NCBI RefSeq assembly: GCF_900625025.1
Contig: NZ_LR130575.1
Coordinates: forward strand, 1 to 64,000
Direction of reading: 5' to 3'
DNA length: 64,000 nucleotides
Source: Lachnoclostridium sp. Marseille-P6806
GTDB taxonomy: Bacteria; Bacillota; Clostridia; Lachnospirales; Lachnospiraceae
Part shown: in pieces, positions 24,904-33,556 of the stretch
Position numbering within the stretch: position 1 is the stretch's first letter
Layout: each line of letters starts with the position of its first letter
Translations under genes and position numbers: made by a program
The notes under the pieces: generated by a model
Databases searched by the model: none
What the model was told of the DNA's origin: nothing
What the model saw: the letters and a program-made list of their open reading frames with translations, nothing else

Positions 24904-26046
24904 ATGAGCGATTCACTGGGAGAGCTTGAAAACTGCCGGTCTGAGATCGACGAAATCGACAGGCAGATCGTGGCGCTGTACGAGCGGCGGATGAGCGTGT
25001 CCGAGCGGGTCGCCGCGTATAAGATCCGGACGGGGAAGAAGATTCTCGATCCCGCGCGGGAGCAGGAAAAGCTCCGCACTCTGGAAAGTCTTGCGCACGG
25101 CGGCTTCAATCAGAGAGGCGTGCGGGAGCTGTTCCAGCAGATCATGTCCATCAGCCGGAAAAAGCAGTATCAGCTCGTGCAGGAGAGCGGCGGCATGAGC
25201 CGTCTTCCTTTTATCCCGGTGGATCAGATCGGGGGAGCGGAATGCCGCGTCGTCTATCAAGGGGCGAAAGGCTCGTACTCCGAGGAGGCGCTGCGCCGGT
25301 TTTTCGGGAGCGAAAGCGCCAGCCTCGCGGTGGAGAGCTGGCGGGACGCCATGACGGCCATCGAGGAGGGGAGCGCCGATTACGCGGTTCTTCCGATTGA
25401 AAACTCCACGGCGGGCATCGTCTCGCAGATATATGATCTGCTTGCGGAATATGAAAACTACATTGTCGGAGAACAGATTCTGCCGGTCCGGCACTGCCTC
25501 ATGGGGGTTCCGGGAACGACGCTCGATTCGATCCGGACAGTGTATTCCCACGCGCAGTCACTGATGCAGAGCGAGCGTTTTCTTTCGGAGCATGCCTCAT
25601 GGCAGCAGGTCAGCATGCAGAACAACGCCTTTGCCGCAAAAAAAGTAGCGGAGGACGGCGATATTCATGCCGCGGCGATTGCGGGGGCCTATGCGGCGGA
25701 GGCGTACGGGCTCGGGATCCTCGCGGAGGGGATCAATTCCTCCGAGACCAATTCAACCCGCTTTATCATCTGCACCAATCAGAAAGTATTCCGCCGGGAC
25801 GCGTGCAAGATCAGTCTCTGCCTTGAGATTCCTCACGAGAGCGGGTCCCTGTATCGGATATTGTCGCATTTTATTTATAATGATCTCAGTATGAACAGGA
25901 TCGAGAGCCGTCCGATCGAGGGGCGGAACTGGGAATACCGTTTTTTTATTGATTTTGAGGGGAACCTCGGGGACAGCGGCGTGCGAAACGCGCTGCGCGG
26001 CCTCCGGGACGAGGCGAGAAATCTCAGAATTCTGGGCAATTACTGA
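24904..26046 (+). CDS. pheA: Bifunctional chorismate mutase/prephenate dehydratase
   Basis: 380 residues; turns chorismate into phenylpyruvate. The N-terminal AroQ mutase (residues ~4-90) shows CRSEIDEIDRQIVALYERRM and YKIRTGKKILDPAREQEKL. The dehydratase domain has YQGAKGSYSEEA, ENSTAGIVSQIYDLL and NSTRFIIC with the catalytic Thr-Arg-Phe. The C-terminal ACT domain has GSLYRIL (the GALV position) and NRIESRPIEGRNWEY, the ESRP phenylalanine-feedback motif. Single gene with its own repeat-derived leader. Confidence 0.96.
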   Translation: MSDSLGELENCRSEIDEIDRQIVALYERRMSVSERVAAYKIRTGKKILDPAREQEKLRTLESLAHGGFNQRGVRELFQQIMSISRKKQYQLVQESGGMSRLPFIPVDQIGGAECRVVYQGAKGSYSEEALRRFFGSESASLAVESWRDAMTAIEEGSADYAVLPIENSTAGIVSQIYDLLAEYENYIVGEQILPVRHCLMGVPGTTLDSIRTVYSHAQSLMQSERFLSEHASWQQVSMQNNAFAAKKVAEDGDIHAAAIAGAYAAEAYGLGILAEGINSSETNSTRFIICTNQKVFRRDACKISLCLEIPHESGSLYRILSHFIYNDLSMNRIESRPIEGRNWEYRFFIDFEGNLGDSGVRNALRGLRDEARNLRILGNY

Positions 26047-26112
26047 GTCCGGCTGCGGCACCGGCAGGCAGTTTGCGGGGCAAGGCCGGATAAAACGAAA
26101 GCGGGGGAATCC

Positions 26113-27663
26113 ATGGCAGTCAATACCTTTGGGGCGATCGACGTCGGCTCCGACGAAATCACGCTGACCATCGCGGAATGCTCTGTAAAGAAAGGCATCC
26201 GCATCATCGATCAGGTGACGCACCGCATCAATCTGGGGACAGACACGTTCCAGACAGGAAAAATCAGCTACCGGCATGTGGCGGAGCTCAAGCGTTTGCT
26301 CGCCGAATACCGGCGGATTATGGACAACTACGGCGTCACGGACTATAAGGCCTACGGCACAAGCGCGATCCGGGAGATGGTGAACCGGACGGTCGTTCTG
26401 AGTGAAATCGAGCAGCAGACGGGCATACATATCGATACGCTGTCCAACTCGGAGCAGCGCTTTCTGGATTATAAGTCCATTGCGGCAAAGGGTGAGGGCT
26501 TTGCCCGGATCATCGAGAAAGGGACGGCCATCGTCGACATCGGCGGCAGTTCCATCCAGATATCGCTCTTTGACAAGGACCGTCTGGTGACGACGCAGAA
26601 TATGAAGCTCGGCGTGCTGCGCCTCCACGACCAGATGCACAACATCGACGCGGGGGCGAACCGCCGGGATTATATCATCGAGGAGCTGGTTAATTCGCAG
26701 CTTCGGGTGTTTACGAATTTGTACCTGCAGGACGGGCGGATCCCGAACATCATCATTGTCGACGACTATATTTCCCCTGTTGTGCAGAAGCGGGAGATCT
26801 CGGGAAAGGAGACGCCGGGTTATATCGGGAGCGCCGAGTTCCTTGCGTTCATGGACATGGCGCACGGCATGAATCCGCAGGATCTGGCGGCGCGTCTCGG
26901 GATTCCGGACGACAACATTCCGCTCTTTTATCTGAGCGGTGTGCTGATCCGCTGCATTGTACGGGCGTTCGGTACGGAGCTTCTCTGGGCGCCGGGCGTG
27001 ACGCTCTGCGACGGAATGATCTACGAGTATGCTGAGGCGCATCGCTTCATTCCCCCCACGCATGATTTTGAGGAGGATATCATCGCCTGCGCGGAAAACA
27101 TTGCCAGACGCTATATGGGGCTGCGCGAGCGGCGGGAGGCGATGCAGAATATCGCTCTGAAAATCTTTGACAGCACGACGAAGTACCACGGGCTGGGGCG
27201 GCGCGAGCGTCTTCTGCTCCGCATTGCTGCCATCCTGCATGACTGCGGGAAGTACATCAGTATGACGGGAGCCGCGGAGTGCGGTTATAACATTATCCTA
27301 TCGACGGAGATCATCGGCCTCTCGCATGTGGAGCGGGAGATCGTGGCCAATGTCGTCCGCTTCAATCACACGAGCTTCATCTATTACAGCGATCCGAATC
27401 TGGTCACGGATCTGGACAGCCGCGCCTATCTCGTCATTGCGAAGCTCACGGCGATTCTTCGCATCGCGAACGGCCTTGACCGCTCGCATACGCAGAAGTT
27501 CAACGATGTGCGCATCCGTGTCGCGGACGACCGGATGAATATTCTTGTCGGAAGCGATCAGGATCTGACGATGGAGAAAGGGCTGTTTGATCGGCGGGCG
27601 GACTTCTTCGAGGAAATTTTCGGGATACGGCCGGTGATCCGGCAAAGCAAAGGGAAAGTGTAA
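26113..27663 (+). CDS. ppx: Exopolyphosphatase/GppA-type phosphatase with C-terminal HD domain
   Basis: 516 residues. The ASKHA-fold phosphatase starts FGAIDVGSDEITLTI, with YGTSAIREMVNR, LSNSEQRFLDYKS and IVDIGGSSIQIS. From ~residue 320 an HD-type helical domain follows (LRIAAILHDCGKYI, SHVEREIVANVVRFNH). The canonical GSNS motif reads GSDE, a change seen in some clostridial members. Its partner ppk1 follows, with only a repeat between, so polyphosphate synthesis and breakdown are encoded together. It could act on polyphosphate or pppGpp; rel lies 6 kb downstream. Confidence 0.88.
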   Translation: MAVNTFGAIDVGSDEITLTIAECSVKKGIRIIDQVTHRINLGTDTFQTGKISYRHVAELKRLLAEYRRIMDNYGVTDYKAYGTSAIREMVNRTVVLSEIEQQTGIHIDTLSNSEQRFLDYKSIAAKGEGFARIIEKGTAIVDIGGSSIQISLFDKDRLVTTQNMKLGVLRLHDQMHNIDAGANRRDYIIEELVNSQLRVFTNLYLQDGRIPNIIIVDDYISPVVQKREISGKETPGYIGSAEFLAFMDMAHGMNPQDLAARLGIPDDNIPLFYLSGVLIRCIVRAFGTELLWAPGVTLCDGMIYEYAEAHRFIPPTHDFEEDIIACAENIARRYMGLRERREAMQNIALKIFDSTTKYHGLGRRERLLLRIAAILHDCGKYISMTGAAECGYNIILSTEIIGLSHVEREIVANVVRFNHTSFIYYSDPNLVTDLDSRAYLVIAKLTAILRIANGLDRSHTQKFNDVRIRVADDRMNILVGSDQDLTMEKGLFDRRADFFEEIFGIRPVIRQSKGKV

Positions 27664-27675
27664 CATGAGGGAGAA

Positions 27676-27736
27676 GTTTGAAAAATCACGCAGATGCGCT
27701 GATTTTTCAAACGGCGATTTGGGCTTCGGCATGGGG
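27676..27736 (+). repeat. Dispersed structured repeat, copy D (short form, upstream of ppk1)
   Basis: A 13-bp hairpin (27676-27688 with 27700-27712, 11-base loop) has the same size and conserved core AAAAATCA..TGATTTTT as the one before purC. Two stem pairs differ in a compensated way (GTGGG/CCCAC there, GTTTG/CAAAC here). It is followed by GGCGATTTG as in copy A, then directly by GGCTTCGGCATGGGGAG, the 3' end of the repeat. The ~160 bases in between are missing, so this is an internal-deletion form. GGGGAG serves as the ppk1 ribosome binding site. Confidence 0.7.
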
Positions 27737-27742
27737 AGTATC

Positions 27743-29938
27743 ATGGCAGGGGAAAAGAGCAGGATCGACTATTCCGATCCGAAATACTACATTAACCGGG
27801 AGCTGAGCTGGCTGCAGTTCAATCAGCGGGTTCTCAGCGAGGCGAGGCGGCGCGACAACCGCCTCTTCGAAAGGCTGAAATTTTTAAGCATCACTTCGTC
27901 GAATCTGGATGAATTTTTTATGGTGCGGGTAGCTTCGCTCAAGGATATGGTGAGCGCGGGCTACCGCAAGCGGGACATTGCAGGCATGACCGCGGGGGAA
28001 CAGCTCGAGGCGGTGCTCGCCGCGACGCGCGACTTCGTGGATATGCAGTATTTGACGTACAACCGGAGCCTCCTGCCGGCGCTTGCGAGTGAGGTCGGTC
28101 TGGAAATCGTGCCTTACGAAAGGCTCACGCCGGAGGAGGAAGAGGCGGTCAGCGGCTACTACGAGGAGGAGGTCTATCCGACGCTCACGCCGATGGCGGT
28201 GGACTCGTCTCGTCCGTTTCCGCTGATCCGCAACAAAACACTGAACATCGGGGCACTGCTCCGCCGCAAATCCGCCGGACGCAGCATTCTGTTCCGGGCA
28301 GGGCGGGGAAAAAAGAAGATTGCGGAGGGGGATGAGGCACTGGATTTCGCTGTGGTGCAGGTGCCGAGCGGTCTTCCGCGGATCAGGGTGCTTCCGTCCT
28401 CTCCGGAGGGCGGAACGCGGATCATTCTGCTGGAGGAGATCATCCGGCACAATATGCCGACGCTCTTCCTCAATTATGACGTGGTCTGCTGCTATCCGTT
28501 CCGTCTGATGCGCAACGCCGATCTTTCCATCGATGAGGACGAGGCGGAGGATCTTCTGAAAGAGATCGAGAAGCAGCTCAAGCGCCGGCAGTGGGGCGAG
28601 GCGATCCGTCTTGAGGTGGAGGATGGCATGGACGACCGGCTCCTCGCCACGCTGGAGCGCGAGCTTGCGGTGCAGCCCAATGAAATCTTTCGGATCGACG
28701 GGCCGCTGGATCTGACCTTTCTTATGAAGATGTACGGCCTCCCCGGCTTTGACGGGCAGCGAGAGCACCGCTACGCGCCGCCGCAGGAGGTGCCGGAGAT
28801 CCCCGCGGGCGCGGATGTCTTCGAGGCGATCCGCAGACAGGACATCTTCATGCACCACCCTTATGAGAGCTTTCAGCCGGTCGTGAATTTTGTCGCGCAG
28901 GCGGCGGTGGACCCGGCAGTGCTCGCCATCAAGCAGACGCTCTACCGGGTGTCCGGAAATTCGCCGATCATCATGGCGCTCGCCAGAGCGGCGGAGAACG
29001 GAAAGCAGGTCATGGTGCTGGTCGAGCTCAAGGCACGCTTTGACGAGGAGCACAACATCGGCTGGGCCAAGACACTCGAGAAAGCGGGCTGCCATGTGAT
29101 CTACGGCCTTGTGGGACTGAAAACCCACTCCAAGATCACGCTGGTCGTGCGCCGGGAAGAGGACGGCATCCGCCGCTACGTCCACCTTGCGACAGGAAAT
29201 TACAACGATTCCACAGCGAAGCTCTATACGGATGTCGGCCTTTTTACCTGCAAGGAGCCCTACGGCGAGGACGCCACGGCGGTCTTCAACATGCTCTCCG
29301 GATATTCGGAGCCGCGGCGCTGGAACCGTCTCAGCATGGCTCCTCTGTGGCTGAAAGACCGTTTTCTCTATCTCATTGGCAGAGAACGGGATCATGCGCG
29401 GGCGGGAGAGCCGGCGCATATCATCGCCAAGATGAATTCGCTCTGCGATCCGGCCGTCATGGAGGCGCTGTACGAGGCGAGCGCCGCAGGCGTGAAAATT
29501 GAGCTGATTGTACGGGGCATCTGCTGCCTGCGGGTGGGGATTCCCGGTGTGTCGGAGAATATTACGGTGCGTTCCATCGTGGGAAATTATCTGGAGCACA
29601 GCCGCATTTTTTACTTCGAGAACGGAGGACGGAGCGAGGTTTACGCGGCCAGCGCAGACTGGATGCCCCGCAACCTTGACCGCCGCGTGGAGCTGATGTT
29701 TCCGCTGGAGGATGAGGCGATCCGTGAGAAAGCATACGCGATTCTTTGCCGACAGATCATGGATACCGAGCAGGCTCAGGTCATGACCGACGAGGGCGTA
29801 TATGAGCGCGTGGATCGTCGGGGCAGAAAATCCTGCAATTCGCAGCTCGAATTTTCTGCGGAGGCGGTCGCGGCGGCGCAGCATGCCGCGGCGGTGAATA
29901 CCCGTATTTTTGTTCCGGAAATGCGGCCGAACGGCTGA
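27743..29938 (+). CDS. ppk1: Polyphosphate kinase 1
   Basis: 731 residues; makes polyphosphate from ATP. YYINRELSWLQFNQRVL opens the N domain. Then come SSNLDEFFMVRVA, FPLIRNKTLN, the H-site segment HHPYESFQPVVNF, LKARFDEEHNI, YGLVGLKTHSKI with the catalytic histidine, and HLATGNYNDSTA. A second HKD-like segment, YLEHSRIFYF, is near the C-terminus. Start ATG 27743 has GGGGAG 6 bases upstream, supplied by repeat copy D. An in-frame ATG at 27665, two bases after ppx, would translate through the repeat and add 26 unrelated residues. Confidence 0.95.
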   Translation: MAGEKSRIDYSDPKYYINRELSWLQFNQRVLSEARRRDNRLFERLKFLSITSSNLDEFFMVRVASLKDMVSAGYRKRDIAGMTAGEQLEAVLAATRDFVDMQYLTYNRSLLPALASEVGLEIVPYERLTPEEEEAVSGYYEEEVYPTLTPMAVDSSRPFPLIRNKTLNIGALLRRKSAGRSILFRAGRGKKKIAEGDEALDFAVVQVPSGLPRIRVLPSSPEGGTRIILLEEIIRHNMPTLFLNYDVVCCYPFRLMRNADLSIDEDEAEDLLKEIEKQLKRRQWGEAIRLEVEDGMDDRLLATLERELAVQPNEIFRIDGPLDLTFLMKMYGLPGFDGQREHRYAPPQEVPEIPAGADVFEAIRRQDIFMHHPYESFQPVVNFVAQAAVDPAVLAIKQTLYRVSGNSPIIMALARAAENGKQVMVLVELKARFDEEHNIGWAKTLEKAGCHVIYGLVGLKTHSKITLVVRREEDGIRRYVHLATGNYNDSTAKLYTDVGLFTCKEPYGEDATAVFNMLSGYSEPRRWNRLSMAPLWLKDRFLYLIGRERDHARAGEPAHIIAKMNSLCDPAVMEALYEASAAGVKIELIVRGICCLRVGIPGVSENITVRSIVGNYLEHSRIFYFENGGRSEVYAASADWMPRNLDRRVELMFPLEDEAIREKAYAILCRQIMDTEQAQVMTDEGVYERVDRRGRKSCNSQLEFSAEAVAAAQHAAAVNTRIFVPEMRPNG

Positions 29939-29983
29939 GGCTGAAAGAAACGCGGACGGCGGAAAATTTTGCGGAGGACGGTT

Positions 29984-30241
29984 ATGTATGACAAGGCGGT
30001 AATTCAGTGCTTTCTGGAAAAGCAGCTTCAGCTGTTTCCCGAGGAAGTCGCGGGGACGCCCGAGGAGGCGGAGGCGTTTCTGGAGGATTGCCTCGCCGTG
30101 GTCGCAGACAGCGCGGAGGAGGTGCTGGAATATTTTGAGGAGGCCGGGGCGGATCTGGACGGCGCGACCGCGGAAACCATCGTCGGGGAGGCGGAGGTGT
30201 TTGCGGTGGGCGACGGGCGCTACCTCATCGTGGAGGGCTGA
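29984..30241 (+). CDS. Small acidic protein of unknown function
   Basis: 85 residues, very acidic (about 25 Glu/Asp): MYDKAVIQCFLEKQLQLF, TPEEAEAFLEDCLAVV, SAEEVLEYFEEAGADLDG, and a C-terminal DGRYLIVEG. There are no membrane segments; it is probably a compact helical protein with a C-terminal strand. GGAGGACGG precedes the ATG. I recall similar proteins in Lachnospiraceae, sometimes labelled glyoxalase, without a convincing reason. It sits between ppk1 and the DNA glycosylase gene. Confidence 0.7.
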   Translation: MYDKAVIQCFLEKQLQLFPEEVAGTPEEAEAFLEDCLAVVADSAEEVLEYFEEAGADLDGATAETIVGEAEVFAVGDGRYLIVEG

Positions 30242-30274
30242 GGCAGGCGGCTCCGGAGCTGTCAGGAGAAAACC

Positions 30275-31105
30275 ATGTACCATTGTGTGATCAATGACGA
30301 TTTTGATCTGGCGAAAATTGCGGACAGCGGGCAGTGCTTTCGCTGGGAGCGTCAGTCTGCGGAGGGGGAGGAATACCGCATTATAAGCGGGGATCGATCC
30401 GTCTATGTGACAAGGATCGGAGAGCGGGAGTTCTCGTTTTCCTGTGATGAGGAAGAATTTCACGCGTTCTGGCGGAGCTATTTTGATCTGGATACCAGCT
30501 ACCGGGAGATTCGGGCGGGGATTGACAAAAAGAAAGACCCGTTCCTTGCGCAGGCGGCGGAAAAGGAGCAGGGAATACGCATCCTCCGGCAGGACCCGTG
30601 GGAGACGCTTGTGAGCTTTATCATCTCGCAGAACCGGAACATCCCGACCATACGCCGCTCGATCGAAAGGCTGTGCGGGCTGGCGGGCGAGAAAAGGATG
30701 GATGCTCGGGGCTGCGTGTTTTATGCCTTTCCGGTGCCCGGGGCGGTGGCGGCGCTGGGAGAAGCGGAGCTTGCAGATTGCCGTCTGGGATACCGCGCGT
30801 CTTATGTGCACGGCGCGGCGGAGGCCGTGCGGAGCGGGGCGATTGATCTTTCATCTCTTATATCCGCAGCGCCGGAGGAGCAGGAGCGGGCGCTGACATC
30901 GCTTCGCGGCGTCGGCATCAAGGTCGCAAGCTGCGTCCGCCTGTTCGGACTGCACAGCCTCGATGCGCTTCCGATTGACGTATGGGTGCGGCGCATTCTC
31001 GACAACGAGTACCCGGACGGCTATCCGTTTGAGCGAAACGCACCGTTTAACGGCGTCATGCAGCAGTACATGTTCGCGTATTACCGGTTGCAGGCAATGT
31101 CTTGA
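30275..31105 (+). CDS. 8-oxoguanine DNA glycosylase/AP lyase (OGG type)
   Basis: 276 residues; removes oxidised guanine from DNA. The N-terminal beta domain has the signature GQCFRW. The helical part has PWETLVSFIISQNRNIP, then the helix-hairpin-helix LRGVGIKVASCV with Lys216 and LPIDVWVRR with Asp235. The spacing of 19 residues equals that between Lys249 and Asp268 of human OGG1, so both base excision and lyase activity are expected. It may be annotated elsewhere as DNA-3-methyladenine glycosylase. The groE promoter follows. Confidence 0.9.
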   Translation: MYHCVINDDFDLAKIADSGQCFRWERQSAEGEEYRIISGDRSVYVTRIGEREFSFSCDEEEFHAFWRSYFDLDTSYREIRAGIDKKKDPFLAQAAEKEQGIRILRQDPWETLVSFIISQNRNIPTIRRSIERLCGLAGEKRMDARGCVFYAFPVPGAVAALGEAELADCRLGYRASYVHGAAEAVRSGAIDLSSLISAAPEEQERALTSLRGVGIKVASCVRLFGLHSLDALPIDVWVRRILDNEYPDGYPFERNAPFNGVMQQYMFAYYRLQAMS

Positions 31106-31160
31106 AAACGTTGCTTTCTCCCGCAAAATATTAAGAAAAAATAAAACTGCAAATTCATAC

Positions 31161-31188
31161 TTGCATTGCAAACGGATTGTGCTATGAT
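31161..31188 (+). promoter_or_regulatory. groESL promoter
   Basis: TTGCAT (31161-31166) and TATGAT (31183-31188) are 16 bases apart. TGC directly before the -10 makes it an extended -10. The CIRCE operator begins 12 bases downstream. Confidence 0.75.
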
Positions 31189-31199
31189 ATCTCACAGAG

Positions 31200-31226
31200 T
31201 TAGCACTCGTACCGAATGAGTGCTAA
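31200..31226 (+). promoter_or_regulatory. CIRCE operator for HrcA
   Basis: The perfect inverted repeat TTAGCACTC-N9-GAGTGCTAA is the classical CIRCE element. HrcA bound here represses groESL until heat or unfolded protein inactivates it. The hrcA gene is not in the window. Confidence 0.97.
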
Positions 31227-31277
31227 CAAAAGAAATCGGTCAATACTAAGATTTTCATTATAAGAGGAGGCAGCAGC

Positions 31278-31562
31278 ATGAAGTTAAGACCTTTAGGTGA
31301 CAGAGTTGTTTTGAAGCAGCTGGAAGCGGAGACCACAACGGCGTCCGGAATTATTCTCGCAGGCGCGGAGAAAGAAAAGCCGCAGCAGGCCGAGGTTATC
31401 GCTGTGGGACCCGGCGGTGTGGTTGACGGCAAGGAAATCAAGATGGAAGTGAGCGTCGGCGATAAGGTCATCTATTCCAAGTATGCGGGGACCGAGGTCA
31501 AGTTCGGCGAGGACGCCTACATCGTTGTGAAGCAGAACGACATTCTGGCGATCATGGACTGA
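31278..31562 (+). CDS. groES: Co-chaperonin GroES
   Basis: 94 residues. MKLRPLGDRVVLKQ, the mobile loop TTTASGIILAG and EDAYIVVKQNDILAIM are diagnostic. It caps the GroEL ring. AGAGGAGG lies 8-9 bases before the ATG. A 9-bp hairpin (31575-31583 with 31589-31597) lies between groES and groEL and may tune the ratio of the two. Confidence 0.98.
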   Translation: MKLRPLGDRVVLKQLEAETTTASGIILAGAEKEKPQQAEVIAVGPGGVVDGKEIKMEVSVGDKVIYSKYAGTEVKFGEDAYIVVKQNDILAIMD

Positions 31563-31609
31563 TCTGCCGCTGTCCGCCGCCGGAGATACCGGCGGCGCAG
31601 AGACTCTGA

Positions 31610-33262
<1,653 letters not shown>

Positions 33263-33266
33263 TTAA

Positions 33267-33432
33267 GAGAGCCATACACTAAGCGGCAAGAAGCCCCGCA
33301 GGCGCAAGTTTACTTGCACTCAGCGGGGCTTCTTGCCGCTTATGCACGGCGACCGCCGTGTGTAGCGAGCATCGAATGACGCGAGCTACATGTATGGCTC
33401 TTTATCGCTTATGCACGGCGACCGCCGTGTGT
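33267..33432. repeat. Compound repeat after groEL: nested inverted repeats plus a 27-bp direct repeat
   Basis: An 11-bp inverted repeat AGAGCCATACA/TGTATGGCTCT (33268-33278 with 33391-33401) encloses a 20-bp perfect hairpin (33280-33299 with 33323-33342). That hairpin's 23-base loop holds another stem, GCAAG-TTTA-CTTGC. A 27-base direct repeat beginning CGCTTATGCACGGCGACC occurs at 33337-33363 and 33406-33432, and each copy contains CACGGC-GACC-GCCGTG. The large hairpin could end groESL transcription although no T-run follows. With 33433-33556 this fills the 294-base gap to rel. Confidence 0.85.
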
Positions 33433-33471
33433 CCCGGCCGTGTGCAGCGGGCGCGGAGCGGCGCGTGCAAG

Positions 33472-33500
33472 TTGACGTTTTTTTGAAACAACCGTATGAT
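33472..33500 (+). promoter_or_regulatory. Promoter of rel
   Basis: TTGACG (33472-33477), a 17-base spacer and TATGAT (33495-33500) form a near-consensus sigma-A promoter 57 bases before the first ATG of rel. Confidence 0.8.
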
Positions 33501-33556
33501 AAGAATTAAATTTTCTGCGTGAAATCGATTACGGCAGTGCGAGGACAGTCATATTT

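Noticed and set aside
27665-27742. Upstream start of ppk1 at ATG 27665
   Set aside because: It would translate the repeat's hairpin into 26 residues unlike PPK1 and has no good ribosome binding site; ATG 27743 has one.
27884-30811. Long minus-strand frame (about 975 codons) opposite ppk1 and the glycosylase
   Set aside because: Shadow of ppk1; no motif recognised, while ppk1 motifs on the + strand are unambiguous.
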